64,000 bases of DNA from Corynebacterium genitalium ATCC 33030 (GCF_000143825.1 NZ_CM000961.1:62001-126000), one strand, 5' to 3'; positions 51,497 through 60,955 are shown, counted from the stretch's first letter. The notes: a model not told the origin generated them from the letters alone. Numbers and translations are program-made.

Positions 51497-53050
51497 CTAG
51501 GAGTTCGATCCTGCAGCGTTGAGCAGCACAAGAATCTCCGCGCGGCCGAGCGGGTCATCCAAAGGCAACCCGTAGCGTTGCTCGGCGCGGTCGATGCGCG
51601 CCTTCAGGGTGTGTCTGTGAATGCTGAGAGACTCAGCGGCAGCACGGATCTCGCAACCATGCACCAAATAGGATTGGACTGCATCGAGCAGGGCTGGGTC
51701 ATCCTCTGCGAGCGGCGCGAGCACTTCCTTATAGCGGCGGGACAGCACTTGCCTGACCCCCGTGTCTTCCGTCCAGTCGAGCCGCCGAGGGAGATATTCG
51801 TCGACGGTGCCCGGCGGAAGCGAGCGCGCACGGTCGAGCAATGCCTGCAGCTCGTCACGGCCTAGCTCGCGCCAGGACTGTTGCCGACCGGACAAGACGC
51901 GCAGCCGGGCCCCGAAATCACCGATAAGCTCCGTCACGGCGGCCTCGGAGATCACCCTGCGTGATAAGAACACGAAGCCGTCCGGGGCGAGTCTCACATG
52001 CGCCAACGGGTTGTCGCGCAGATTGAGTCCTTCATCCAAACGAGCTAGCGACCTGTTAGACGCGGCCTTATTCGCGGCGACGATCGCGACTGGGACGACA
52101 GCCCCGTCAGCGTCCGCGGCACGATCCAGCAAACGCGCGGCTGCTGGAGAAGCCTCCTGGCCTTCGAGAAAAGTCTCTAGGGCCGACCCGTGCAGTTGCG
52201 TTTCCGCGCTCCTGAGCGCCTGCGGATCTCTCAATACGATTTCCGCGAGCCCCACGAAATGCTTCACGGCACTGCGCGCGAGCGGCGGCAGAGGGCGCGG
52301 GGAATCCACCACAGCGACGGAGTATTTTCCTCCCATCGCCCGCATCCGCTGGACGATCATGGTGCGGTTCTCCGTCCGGTACGCGCGGCTCCGCCCGTTA
52401 TCGGCAACGGCCAGACGAAGGGCCTTCAACGCGCGCTCCGTTGGCTTCGCAGGGGCTGAGGAGATGATTCTGCCGGTGTTGTCCCCGATCAGCACATCGG
52501 CGCCGACTGCTGTCCGGGTGCGTCCAACGAGTGCATCGACTCCGCCATTCCATGCTGCGCGGTTGAGACCTTCCGCAGCCTCGAGAATCTCGTTGGCCGC
52601 GACTGCTTGCAATCGCGCATACTCCTCCCCCACCACCTTTGAGATCAAGGCGAAGGGGGTCGCCCGCGGCACCTCGAATAGCGGCAGAGCCGCGTCGGTG
52701 CAGGCCCGGATGAGGACGGGAGGAATCTCGGCATGCTGCAGCCCCGTACCGAAGCCAAGGGCCGCCACCCCGGAATCTTTCAACTGCTCCACGTAGTGAG
52801 CGATGCCTGCTTCATCGTCCGGCTGAATGCGCAGGCCCAACGTGAGAATGACAGAGAAAGGCCGGAAGAACTCAGCGGTCTCCACAATCTCACTGGCTTG
52901 GACAGACTCGAATCGCCCCCGCCTGAGGTCTCCGACGGGGTCGAGGTTCAAGGCTCTGATTCCGTACAACCAACTGAGATCTAGGAGATCAACGGCGGTC
53001 TCCCACTCGGGATGACCGCTTCGTGCGTCGTCAAGCACATCCTTGCTCAT
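51497..53050 (-). CDS. PucR-family transcriptional regulator, probably of GABA genes
   Basis: 517 residues from ATG 53050. The N-terminal PucR domain (about 25-130: WLYGIRALNLDPVGDLRRG, GLGFGTGLQHAEIPP) is followed by a middle GGDEF-like part and the C-terminal PucR HTH (VQSYLVHGCEIRAAAESLSIHRHTLKARI, then DPLGRAEILVLL). A -10 box on the minus strand (TACACT, 53057-53062) ends 6 bases before the ATG, so the mRNA looks leaderless. Placed between gabD and gabT, it probably activates both; PucR-type GABA regulators are reported in corynebacteria. Confidence 0.85.
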   Translation of the reverse strand: MSKDVLDDARSGHPEWETAVDLLDLSWLYGIRALNLDPVGDLRRGRFESVQASEIVETAEFFRPFSVILTLGLRIQPDDEAGIAHYVEQLKDSGVAALGFGTGLQHAEIPPVLIRACTDAALPLFEVPRATPFALISKVVGEEYARLQAVAANEILEAAEGLNRAAWNGGVDALVGRTRTAVGADVLIGDNTGRIISSAPAKPTERALKALRLAVADNGRSRAYRTENRTMIVQRMRAMGGKYSVAVVDSPRPLPPLARSAVKHFVGLAEIVLRDPQALRSAETQLHGSALETFLEGQEASPAAARLLDRAADADGAVVPVAIVAANKAASNRSLARLDEGLNLRDNPLAHVRLAPDGFVFLSRRVISEAAVTELIGDFGARLRVLSGRQQSWRELGRDELQALLDRARSLPPGTVDEYLPRRLDWTEDTGVRQVLSRRYKEVLAPLAEDDPALLDAVQSYLVHGCEIRAAAESLSIHRHTLKARIDRAEQRYGLPLDDPLGRAEILVLLNAAGSNS

Positions 53051-53051
53051 G

Positions 53052-53093
53052 GACACAGTGTAGAAGTTTCACGAAGAAGATCGACACTGTGTC
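53052..53093. promoter_or_regulatory. two GACAC-N-GTGT palindromes between the PucR gene and gabT
   Basis: GACACAGTGT at 53052-53061 and GACACTGTGTC at 53083-53093 share the half-site GACAC; their centres are 31 bases apart, about three helical turns. The first covers the -10 and start of the regulator gene; the second lies just upstream of where a gabT promoter would sit. This is the layout of an autoregulated divergent activator. Inferred. Confidence 0.5.
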
Positions 53094-53191
53094 GGTTGCT
53101 TTGAGGGTGGGCGGGGGACGGATACTACAGCCATGAACCACTGTCCGTTTTCGGGCAGCCCGCTGGATTGAATTGGAAAGGAACCCGCACC

Positions 53192-54520
53192 ATGCAGGAT
53201 CTCGAGTATCGCCTCCCCCAGGTCCGTCGAATCGACACCGAGCTGCCGGGACCGGCAAGCGCAGAACTGGACAAGCGCCGCGCAGCGAGCGTGGCCTCCG
53301 CCTTGAGCCCGGGCTTGCCCGGCTACATCGTCGACGCCGACGGTGGTGTGCTTGTCGACGCCGATGGCAACTCCTTCGTCGACTTCGCATCCGGCATCGC
53401 TGTGACCTCGGTGGGCGCTTCCAATAAGCGTGTTGCAAGCGCAGTCGCCGATGCCGCCGGCCACTTCACTCACACCTGCTTCATGGTCAGCCCCTACGAG
53501 AGCTACCTGCAGGTCGCTGAGCTGCTCAACGAGTTGACCCCAGGCGATTTCGAGAAGCGCACTGTCCTGTTCAACTCCGGTGCGGAGGCAGTGGAGAACG
53601 CCGTGAAGATCGCCCGCTCCCACACCCGCAAGACGGGTGTGGCCGTTTTCGACTACGCCTACCACGGCCGCACCAACCTGACGATGGCCATGACGGCGAA
53701 GAATAAGCCGTACAAGTCGACCTTCGGACCGTTCGCCAGCGAGGTGCACCGCGCGCCAATGTCTTACCCGCTGCGCGACGGCCTGAAGGGCCCGGAAGCC
53801 GCTGAGCGCACCATCCGTTTCCTCGAGCAGAATGTCGGCGCCGAGAACCTCGCCTGCGTGGTCATCGAGCCAATCCAGGGCGAGGGTGGCTTCATCGAGC
53901 CGGCCGAAGGCTTCCTGCCCGCCATCGTCGACTGGTGCCGCGAGAACAACGTCGTCTTCGTCGCCGACGAGATCCAGGCCGGCTTCTGCCGTTCGGGCGA
54001 GTGGTTCTCCTCCAGCTTCGAAGGCATCGAGCCGGACCTGGTCACTACCGCAAAGGGCATCGCCGGCGGCATGCCGCTGTCCGCTGTGACCGGCCGCGCC
54101 GAGATCATGAACGCCCCGATGGTCGGCGGTTTGGGTGGCACCTACGGCGGCAACCCGGTGGCCTGCGCGGCCGCTATCGCCGCGATCGAGGAGATGAAGG
54201 AGCACAACCTCGCTCTGCGCGCCAAGGAGATCGCCGAGATCATCCACGAGGAGCTCGACCCGCTGACCGAGCTGGACGAGGTCGCTGAGATCCGCGGCCG
54301 CGGCGCGATGATCGCTATGGAGCTCGTCACCAAGGACGGCAAGCCGAACGCTGAGCTGACCGCCAAGGTCGCCGCCGAATGCAAGGCTGCTGGCGTGCTC
54401 ATCCTCACATGCGGCCTCGACGGAAATGTCGTCCGCCTCCTGCCGTCGCTGGTCATCCCAGAGGAGCTGCTCCGCGACGGCCTGCGTGTCATGGCTGAGG
54501 CCGTGCGCAACAACGCCTAA
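53192..54520 (+). CDS. gabT: 4-aminobutyrate aminotransferase
   Basis: 442 residues from ATG 53192, with GGAAAGGA upstream. It is a class III PLP aminotransferase: FNSGAEAVENAVKIAR, AYHGRTNLTMAMTAKNKPYK, VFVADEIQAGFCRSGEW, and the PLP Lys in TTAKGIAGGMPLSAV. It converts GABA plus 2-oxoglutarate to succinate semialdehyde and glutamate. It is divergent from the PucR regulator and gabD. Confidence 0.92.
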   Translation: MQDLEYRLPQVRRIDTELPGPASAELDKRRAASVASALSPGLPGYIVDADGGVLVDADGNSFVDFASGIAVTSVGASNKRVASAVADAAGHFTHTCFMVSPYESYLQVAELLNELTPGDFEKRTVLFNSGAEAVENAVKIARSHTRKTGVAVFDYAYHGRTNLTMAMTAKNKPYKSTFGPFASEVHRAPMSYPLRDGLKGPEAAERTIRFLEQNVGAENLACVVIEPIQGEGGFIEPAEGFLPAIVDWCRENNVVFVADEIQAGFCRSGEWFSSSFEGIEPDLVTTAKGIAGGMPLSAVTGRAEIMNAPMVGGLGGTYGGNPVACAAAIAAIEEMKEHNLALRAKEIAEIIHEELDPLTELDEVAEIRGRGAMIAMELVTKDGKPNAELTAKVAAECKAAGVLILTCGLDGNVVRLLPSLVIPEELLRDGLRVMAEAVRNNA

Positions 54521-54526
54521 TTACAG

Positions 54527-55201
54527 CTAGTTGGACGGATCCGTAATTCCGTCCAACAGATCTTTCAGGCCAGCTTCAAAAGGCTGGTCGGCATAAGGGT
54601 TAGCGTCATGCTGACCCTTTTTTGCTGCCCGGGCACGCATGGCATCCGCCACTCGGCGCAACTCCGCGTGTTCCGGGGAAATCGCGGCGGGATCGAAGAG
54701 GTCCGCCGGCGCAGTAGCATCCCATGCGGAGCCGTAGATGAAGGATTCGAGCGCGATGATGCGCTCCATCACCTTCTCGTGCGGGCAGCCGGCGGCAGAG
54801 ACTGCGCGAGCGACGATCTCGTACATTTCCTGGGTACGTGGCGAATCGCCGATGGGCTGCCGTGCGATGACCGGGATCAACGGGGTATGCCCGGCGAACA
54901 CATCGCGGTAAGAGTGTGCCCACGCCTCGAGCGCCTCCCGGTAGCCTTCGCCTGCGGCGATGGCGTGCTGCAGCGATGTGACGTCGACAAGCTGCATGAC
55001 CGCATCCTGGAGCAAATAAAGCAGCTCTCCCTTGCCCGAGATGTGGTTGTACAAAGCGCTGGGCGCCACCCCGATTTCGCGAGCTACTGCGGCCATTGTC
55101 AACGTCTCGTAGCCCCGTTCGGAGGCAATACTTAGTGCGGCGAAACCAATTTTTTCGCGACTGACCAGGGGTTCAGCCGGGCGACCACGTTCATTTCCCA
55201 T
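54527..55201 (-). CDS. TetR-family repressor, probably of the putrescine genes
   Basis: 224 residues. The N-terminal HTH is IGFAALSIASERGYETLTMAAVAREIGVAPSALYNHISGKGELL. The C-terminal ligand domain is of the TetR_C type. It is divergent from the putrescine oxidase gene across a 113-base gap that contains the operator-like repeat at 55251. Control of putrescine use is inferred from position. Confidence 0.85.
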   Translation of the reverse strand: MGNERGRPAEPLVSREKIGFAALSIASERGYETLTMAAVAREIGVAPSALYNHISGKGELLYLLQDAVMQLVDVTSLQHAIAAGEGYREALEAWAHSYRDVFAGHTPLIPVIARQPIGDSPRTQEMYEIVARAVSAAGCPHEKVMERIIALESFIYGSAWDATAPADLFDPAAISPEHAELRRVADAMRARAAKKGQHDANPYADQPFEAGLKDLLDGITDPSN

Positions 55202-55250
55202 GTGACTCTTCCTTCTACCCGAACTCGAATGTATCCTGAATCACACCATT

Positions 55251-55267
55251 AATGAATGGCGTTCATT
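55251..55267. promoter_or_regulatory. TetR-type operator upstream of putrescine oxidase gene
   Basis: AATGAA (55251-55256) and TTCATT (55262-55267) form a perfect 6-bp inverted repeat with a 5-base spacer, midway between the divergent tetR (start 55201) and oxidase (start 55315) genes. Confidence 0.5.
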
Positions 55268-55314
55268 ACCCGCGACGGTCGGATCCATCCGGCCTCAAGA
55301 ACAGGAGCAGAAGC

Positions 55315-56811
55315 ATGAATCCTAGCGCACAACGCACAGAAATCGAGCGCGACGTTGTCGTCGTCGGCGCTGGCCCTGCGGGCCTGATGGCGGCACGCAC
55401 CCTGTCCAAGGCCGGCAAGTCCGTTGCCGTCCTCGAGGCGCGCGAGCGAGTCGGTGGCCGCACATGGAACGGCCGCGTGCGCGACGACAACGGCGTCGAC
55501 CACTTCGTCGAGCTCGGCGGTCAGTGGATCTCCCCCGACCAGACCCGCCTCATCGAGCTTGTCGACGAGCTGGGCCTGTCCACCTTCCAGCGTTACCGCG
55601 AAGGCAAGTCCATCTACCTCTCCCCCAACGGTGAGCGCCACGAGTACGAGGGCCCGGTCTTTCCGGCTGCCGACAGCACTCAGGCCGAGATGGACAAACT
55701 GATCAAGATTCTCGACGATTTGGCAGCCGAGATCGGAGCCAAGGAGCCGTGGGCGCACCCGAAGGCCGCGGAGCTCGACTCCATCTCCTTCCGTCACTGG
55801 CTCGAGCAGCAGTCCGACGACGAAGAGGCGATCGACAACATCTCCATCTACGTCGCGTCCGGCATGCTGACCAAGCCGTCCTTCACGTTCTCCGCCCTGC
55901 AGGCCGTGCTGATGGCCGCCTCCGCTGGCTCCTTCTCCAATCTCGTGGATGAGGACTTCATCCTCGACCGCCGTGTCGAAGGCGGCATGATGTCTGTCTC
56001 CGAGACCCTGGCCGCAGAGCTCGGCGACGATGTCTTCTTGGGCACCCCGGTCCGCGAGATCCAGTGGGCTCAGCCTGACCCGTCCACCGAAGACAGCCTG
56101 AACAACGTCAAGCCGGACGTGCGCAACGGCATCCCGAACAACGGCGAGCCGGGTGAGGTCACCGTCGTCTCCGACCAGGTGACCGTCCGCGCCAAGAACG
56201 TCGTCATCGCTGTTCCGCCGAACCTGTACAACCGCATTTCCTACGTCCCGCCGATGCCGCGCGACCTGCATATCGCCCACCAGCACATCTCCATGGGCCT
56301 GGTCATCAAGGTGCACGCCATTTACGAAACGCCGTTCTGGCGCGACAAGGGCCTGTCCGGCACCGGCTTCGGTGGCGGTCGTCTGGTCCAGGAGGTCTAC
56401 GACAACACCAACCGCGGCCAGAACATCGCTGGTGGCACCGCTGGCGAAGAGGACGCCTACGGCACGCTCGTGGGCTTCGTCTCCGATGTCTACGCCGAGG
56501 AGATGTGGCACTTGCCGGAGGAAGAGCGCAAGCAGCGCATTTTGTCCGCCATGGCCGAGTACCTGGGGCCGGAGACCATGGAGCCGATCGCGTTCTACCT
56601 CTCCGACATGGCTGCTGAGGAGTGGACTCGTGGCGCCTACGCCACCAGCTACGACCTGGGCGGCCTGTCCCGCTGGGGCCACCTGCAGAACCAGCCGGTC
56701 GGACCGATCCACTTCGCCTGCTCCGATATCGCCGACGAGGGCTACCAGCACGTCGACGGCGCTATCCGCCAGGGCGAGCGCGCTGCGAACGCCCTCCTCG
56801 ATAACGGATAG
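55315..56811 (+). CDS. puo: flavin monoamine oxidase, probably putrescine oxidase
   Basis: 498 residues from ATG 55315 (GGAGCAG upstream). The FAD motif is VVVVGAGPAGLMAARTLSKAG with E-ARERVGGRTWNG. FVELGGQWISPDQTRL and the C-terminal HFACSDIADEGYQHVDGAI are typical of bacterial amine oxidases close to Rhodococcus/Micrococcus putrescine oxidase. It would oxidise putrescine to 4-aminobutanal, releasing H2O2 and ammonia. The aldehyde dehydrogenase at 59416 and gabT/gabD complete the route, which supports the substrate assignment. Confidence 0.82.
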   Translation: MNPSAQRTEIERDVVVVGAGPAGLMAARTLSKAGKSVAVLEARERVGGRTWNGRVRDDNGVDHFVELGGQWISPDQTRLIELVDELGLSTFQRYREGKSIYLSPNGERHEYEGPVFPAADSTQAEMDKLIKILDDLAAEIGAKEPWAHPKAAELDSISFRHWLEQQSDDEEAIDNISIYVASGMLTKPSFTFSALQAVLMAASAGSFSNLVDEDFILDRRVEGGMMSVSETLAAELGDDVFLGTPVREIQWAQPDPSTEDSLNNVKPDVRNGIPNNGEPGEVTVVSDQVTVRAKNVVIAVPPNLYNRISYVPPMPRDLHIAHQHISMGLVIKVHAIYETPFWRDKGLSGTGFGGGRLVQEVYDNTNRGQNIAGGTAGEEDAYGTLVGFVSDVYAEEMWHLPEEERKQRILSAMAEYLGPETMEPIAFYLSDMAAEEWTRGAYATSYDLGGLSRWGHLQNQPVGPIHFACSDIADEGYQHVDGAIRQGERAANALLDNG

Positions 56812-56822
56812 GAATAGGTGAT

Positions 56823-57755
56823 ATGACACAACCGTCACCACAACCCACTGACCAGGGACCGGCGAAGATCCTGGTCGGATACCTCGCCACTCCGTCCGGC
56901 AGCGATGCCTTGAACCTCGGCATCGGCCTGGCGCGGAGTTGGAATGCCGACCTCGAAATCGCGATGGTCGTCCCCCACTCCGAGGCACATTCCGGCACGT
57001 ACCCGCACACACGGGCGCATGAGACGGTGATCAGCCGCAAGCTGAGCACATGGCTGGAAGACGCGCTCGCGAAAGTTCCCGACGAGATCAACGCCACCGG
57101 CCGGGTCGTGTCGGGAAGCGACGCTGCGCGCTCACTCCACCGCACTGCGAAGGAGCTGGACTGCGACCTGATCAGTCTGGGGACCCGCGGTGGCGGACTA
57201 CTCCGTCGGTTCAGCATCGGGTCGTCGGCGAACACGCTGCTGCATTCGTCGTCGATCCCCGTCGCACTGGCACCGCCACGCTACGAGGCTCCCGAGCGCA
57301 TCAGCCGCATCTCCTGCATGTTCGGCACGCTCTCCGGGTCGCACGAGCTAATCGACACCGCGATCCAGACAGCGAAGAAGTCCGGCAGCGAGCTCCGCCT
57401 CATCTCCTTCCTCACCCAGGAAGACGCAGGCGCGCTCAACCAGGAAGTCAGCCACAAGGTGCTGGAAAACGTCGAGGCGAACGCGAACCGCTACCTCGCG
57501 GAACAAGCAAAGCAGCTTGTCGACGCCGGGTCTGCCTCCACCGAGATCGTCACCGGAAAGACGGTCGCTGAGGCAGCCACCGAACTGGAGTGGAACGACG
57601 ACGAAATCCTGCTCGCCGGGTCGTCGCGCCTGGCCACTGCAGGCCGAGTGTTCATGGGCCCGCGCGCTGCGAAGGTGCTTCGAACCTTGCCGATCCCGCT
57701 CGTGATCACTCCCGCACTGGAAAAGAAGGACGAGTCCGAGGAGGCGGGTGAATGA
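56823..57755 (+). CDS. universal stress protein, tandem UspA domains
   Basis: 310 residues. Two UspA-like halves are visible: KILVGYLATPSGSDALNLGIGLARSW... with LISLGTRGGGLLRRFSIGSSANTLLHSSSIPVAL, and a second from about 155 with ELIDTAIQTAKKSG...LLAGSSRLATAGRVFMGPRAAKVLRTLPIPLVI. The first half retains the ATP-type G2xG9xGS-like loop. It lies between the oxidase and permease genes and overlaps the permease start (ATGA), so it probably accompanies the transporter, as Usp proteins often do. Confidence 0.82.
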   Translation: MTQPSPQPTDQGPAKILVGYLATPSGSDALNLGIGLARSWNADLEIAMVVPHSEAHSGTYPHTRAHETVISRKLSTWLEDALAKVPDEINATGRVVSGSDAARSLHRTAKELDCDLISLGTRGGGLLRRFSIGSSANTLLHSSSIPVALAPPRYEAPERISRISCMFGTLSGSHELIDTAIQTAKKSGSELRLISFLTQEDAGALNQEVSHKVLENVEANANRYLAEQAKQLVDAGSASTEIVTGKTVAEAATELEWNDDEILLAGSSRLATAGRVFMGPRAAKVLRTLPIPLVITPALEKKDESEEAGE

Positions 57756-59305
57756 GCAAGCGTAAGAAGGTAGAGAACCTGGCACACCAGCCGTCGCAAA
57801 GCGAAAAGGGCCTCATCGCAGGACGTGTCGGCCTCATCGGTGCCGTCGTGATCGGCGTGAGCTGCATCGCCCCCTCGTACACGCTGACATCCGGTCTCGG
57901 CCCGACGATCTCTGAAGTCGGCGACCACGTCCCCGCTATCCTGCTGCTGGGTTTCTTCCCCATGCTGCTCGTCGCGTTTGCCTACCGCGAGCTGAATAAC
58001 CGAGTGCCCGACTCGGGAACCTCGTTCACGTGGGCAACGAAAGCATTCGGCCCCTGGGTCGGCTGGATGGGCGGATGGGGCCTGATCACCGCGACGATCC
58101 TGGTGCTGTCGAATCTCGCAGCTGTGGCCGTGGACTTCTTCTATATCCTGCTCGCCCAGCTGACCGGCAATGAGGCGATCGCGGATCTCACCCGCAACCT
58201 ATGGGTGAATATTCCGACGACGATCGCACTACTCGCAGTCGCCGCATACATCTCGTACCGCGGGCTCGAGTCCACGGAGAAACTCCAGTACTTCCTGGTC
58301 GCCTTGCAGCTGTTCACTCTCGTGCTCTTCGGCGGAATGGCGCTCTGGAACGCGTACCACGGCAAAGGCTTCGATTTTCACCCGGTTGAGGCGGATTGGT
58401 TCAATCCGCTGACCATCGGTGACTTCTCGACAGTGGCAGCTGGCATTTCCCTGTCGATCTTCATGTTCTGGGGCTGGGACGTCACCCTGACCATGAACGA
58501 GGAGACGAAGGATCCGGAGAAGACCCCGGGCCGCGCGGCGACGCTCACCGTGCTCGTGGTCATCACCGTCTATGTCCTCACCGCTGTCGCGGTCGTGGCC
58601 TGGGCAGGCACCGGCGACACCGGCTTAGGCGCCGGCAACCCGGAGAACCAAGAATCGATCTTCGCCGCGCTGGCGAGCCCGGTCATGGGACCGTGGGCGA
58701 TTCTGATGTCGATTTCGGTGCTGGCGAGTTCATTCGCCTCCCTGCAGTCGACGATGGTCGGGCCTGCCCGCACCTTGCTGGCGATGGGCTTCTACAAGGC
58801 GCTGCCGCCGATCTTCGCGCAGATTAGCCCGAAGTTCCACACCCCGGCAGTGGCCACTGCTGCCTCCGCTATCGCGGCAGGCGGGTTCTACACCGTGACC
58901 CGAATCGCGTCGGAAAATGCGCTGTGGGACACGATCACCGCCTTGGGCCTGATGATCTGCTTCTACTACGGCATCACCGCGTTTGCCTGTGTGTGGTTCT
59001 TCCGCAAGGAGATCACGGATTCGGTGCGCGGCTTCATCTTCCGCTTCTTGCTGCCATTGATCGGCGGCACGATGCTTCTGGCGATGTTCTTCGTCACCGC
59101 ATTCGACTCGATCGATCCGTCCTACGGCTCCGGCTCCTCGATCTTTGGCGTGGGAACCGTGTTCGTGCTCGGCATGGGCATCCTCCTGCTTGGCGCCGTG
59201 CTCATGCTGTTCACACGCCTACGGCACCCGGCATTCTTCCGCAACGAGACCCTGCCACGGACCACGGCTGAAGACGATGAACAAGGCGAGATGTTGACCA
59301 TCTAG
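57752..59305 (+). CDS. APC-superfamily amino acid/polyamine permease
   Basis: 517 residues and twelve membrane helices. VGLIGAVVIGVSCIAPSYTLTSGLGPTISEVG is the first-helix motif, and FSTVAAGISLSIFMFWGWDVTLTMNEETKDPEKTPGRA is the helix 6 / loop motif of APC carriers. It is placed after the oxidase and UspA genes and before the aminobutanal dehydrogenase gene, so putrescine or a related diamine is the likely substrate. Confidence 0.85.
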   Translation: MSKRKKVENLAHQPSQSEKGLIAGRVGLIGAVVIGVSCIAPSYTLTSGLGPTISEVGDHVPAILLLGFFPMLLVAFAYRELNNRVPDSGTSFTWATKAFGPWVGWMGGWGLITATILVLSNLAAVAVDFFYILLAQLTGNEAIADLTRNLWVNIPTTIALLAVAAYISYRGLESTEKLQYFLVALQLFTLVLFGGMALWNAYHGKGFDFHPVEADWFNPLTIGDFSTVAAGISLSIFMFWGWDVTLTMNEETKDPEKTPGRAATLTVLVVITVYVLTAVAVVAWAGTGDTGLGAGNPENQESIFAALASPVMGPWAILMSISVLASSFASLQSTMVGPARTLLAMGFYKALPPIFAQISPKFHTPAVATAASAIAAGGFYTVTRIASENALWDTITALGLMICFYYGITAFACVWFFRKEITDSVRGFIFRFLLPLIGGTMLLAMFFVTAFDSIDPSYGSGSSIFGVGTVFVLGMGILLLGAVLMLFTRLRHPAFFRNETLPRTTAEDDEQGEMLTI

Positions 59306-59415
59306 GCAGCGCACAAGGCACATCTGATTCACAGGGCGCCTCCCTACACTGGGCCGCACAAAAGAACACAGACAACGAGCACAGATAACGAAAGCTCTAC
59401 GAATTAAGGAGAAAC

Positions 59416-60801
59416 ATGGCTGAGAAAGATATGTCCTACCGGGTAGAAAACCCGGCCACCGGCGAGGTCATCACGACCTTCCCCACCGCTACCGACGATG
59501 AGATCCAGGAGGTGCTCGCCGCCTCGGAAAAGGGCTTTAAAGAATGGTCCGCCCTCGACATTGCTGAGCGTAAGAAGTACGTGCTGCGCATCGCCGAGCT
59601 TTTCGACGAGCGCCAGGACGAGCTCGTGGAGATCATCGGCCGCGAAATGGGCAAGTCGCGCCCCCACGCCATTGACGAGGTGGAGCTGTCCGCCAATATC
59701 TTCCGCTACTACGCGAATAACGGCGAAGAGTTCGCCGCCGACCGGAAGATCGAGAGCTTCAACGGCGGCACCGCTGTGATCCGTCACCTCCCGCTCGGTG
59801 CCCTGGTGGGCATCATGCCGTGGAACTTCCCCTACTACCAGGTCGCACGTTTCGCGGCGCCGAACCTGATGAACGGAAACTCCATCATTCTCAAGCACGC
59901 TGAGATCTGTCCGGAGTCCTCCGCCGCGATCCAGAAGATCATCGAGGATGCTGGTGTCCCCGCGGGCGTGTACCAGAACGTGTACGCCTCCCACGATCAG
60001 ATCACCACGATGATCGAGGATCCTCGCGTTCAGGGCGTCTCTTTGACCGGTTCCGAGCGCGCCGGTGCCGCTGTCGGCGCGACGGCAGGCAAGAACCTGA
60101 AGAAGGCAGTCTTGGAGCTCGGCGGGAACGACCCCTACGTGCTGCTGGACACCGACGACGTGAAGGCCGCCGCTGAGCTGGCGTGGGAGACCCGCATCTA
60201 CAACATGGGCCAAGTCTGCAACGGCAATAAGCGCATGATCGTCATGGATGACATCTACGACGAGTTCGTCGACGAGCTGGTCAAGCTGGCCGAGCAAGCG
60301 AAGCCCGGCACGCCTGAGGAAGCTGGCGAGAACGGCATCTACTCCCCGCTGTCCTCCCGCGACGCCGCCGAGCGTCTCGACGAGCAGGTCACCCGCGCCG
60401 TCAAGGAAGGCGCAATGCTTCGCGCCGGTGGCGGCCTCGGTGACAACGCCTACTTTGCCCCGGCCGTGATCACCGACTTGGGCAAGGACAACTCGGTGTA
60501 CAGCGAAGAGCTCTTCGGCCCGATCGCCCTCGTCTTCAAGGTTTCCTCCGACGAGGAAGCTCTCGAGCTGGCCAACGACACCCAGTACGGCCTCGGCGGC
60601 GCCGTCTTCTCCCAGGACACGGAGCGCGCACGCGCAATCGCCCGCCAGATCAACTCCGGCATGGCTAACGTGAACACCCCCGCAGGAGAGGGCGAAGAGA
60701 TTCCATTCGGTGGCGTGAAGCGCTCTGGCTTCGGTCGCGAGCTCGGACCGCTGGGCATGGACGAATTCGTCAACAAGCAGCTGTACTTCGAAGAGGACTA
60801 A
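59416..60801 (+). CDS. aldehyde dehydrogenase, probably 4-aminobutanal (gamma-aminobutyraldehyde) dehydrogenase
   Basis: 461 residues after AAGGAG. LVGIMPWNFPYYQVARFAAPNL, VLELGGNDPYVLLDTDD (catalytic Glu) and MGQVCNGNKRMIV (catalytic Cys) are visible, along with the C-terminal EEIPFGGVKRSGFGRELG. The sequence type is the short Sad-like succinate-semialdehyde dehydrogenase group, so it could act on either succinate semialdehyde or 4-aminobutanal. The position in the putrescine oxidase cluster and the separate gabD favour aminobutanal to GABA. Confidence 0.8.
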   Translation: MAEKDMSYRVENPATGEVITTFPTATDDEIQEVLAASEKGFKEWSALDIAERKKYVLRIAELFDERQDELVEIIGREMGKSRPHAIDEVELSANIFRYYANNGEEFAADRKIESFNGGTAVIRHLPLGALVGIMPWNFPYYQVARFAAPNLMNGNSIILKHAEICPESSAAIQKIIEDAGVPAGVYQNVYASHDQITTMIEDPRVQGVSLTGSERAGAAVGATAGKNLKKAVLELGGNDPYVLLDTDDVKAAAELAWETRIYNMGQVCNGNKRMIVMDDIYDEFVDELVKLAEQAKPGTPEEAGENGIYSPLSSRDAAERLDEQVTRAVKEGAMLRAGGGLGDNAYFAPAVITDLGKDNSVYSEELFGPIALVFKVSSDEEALELANDTQYGLGGAVFSQDTERARAIARQINSGMANVNTPAGEGEEIPFGGVKRSGFGRELGPLGMDEFVNKQLYFEED

Positions 60802-60827
60802 GCAGCCCGCCCCCCATCACAACTGCC

Positions 60828-60882
60828 ACTGCCCCTCTGTCTCTGCCGCTGCCGCGGAAACCAGAGACGAAGGGGCAGTTTT
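60828..60882 (+). terminator. strong intrinsic terminator of the putrescine cluster
   Basis: ACTGCCCCT (60828-60836) and GTCTCTG (60839-60845) pair with CAGAGAC (60862-60868) and AGGGGCAGT (60871-60879), followed by TTTT. Confidence 0.85.
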
Positions 60883-60941
60883 CTATGTCATTAAGGATAA
60901 TTAGATTCTCATAAGTGGCGTCTATTAATCGTGCGTTTCGT

Positions 60942-60947
60942 TATAAT
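60942..60947 (+). promoter_or_regulatory. -10 element for leaderless GNAT gene
   Basis: Perfect TATAAT ending 8 bases before ATG 60956 with no ribosome site between them, so transcription should start at the ATG. Confidence 0.5.
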
Positions 60948-60955
60948 TGGCGTTT

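Noticed and set aside
55249..57012. Minus-strand open frame of 587 codons
   Set aside because: Shadow of the putrescine oxidase gene.
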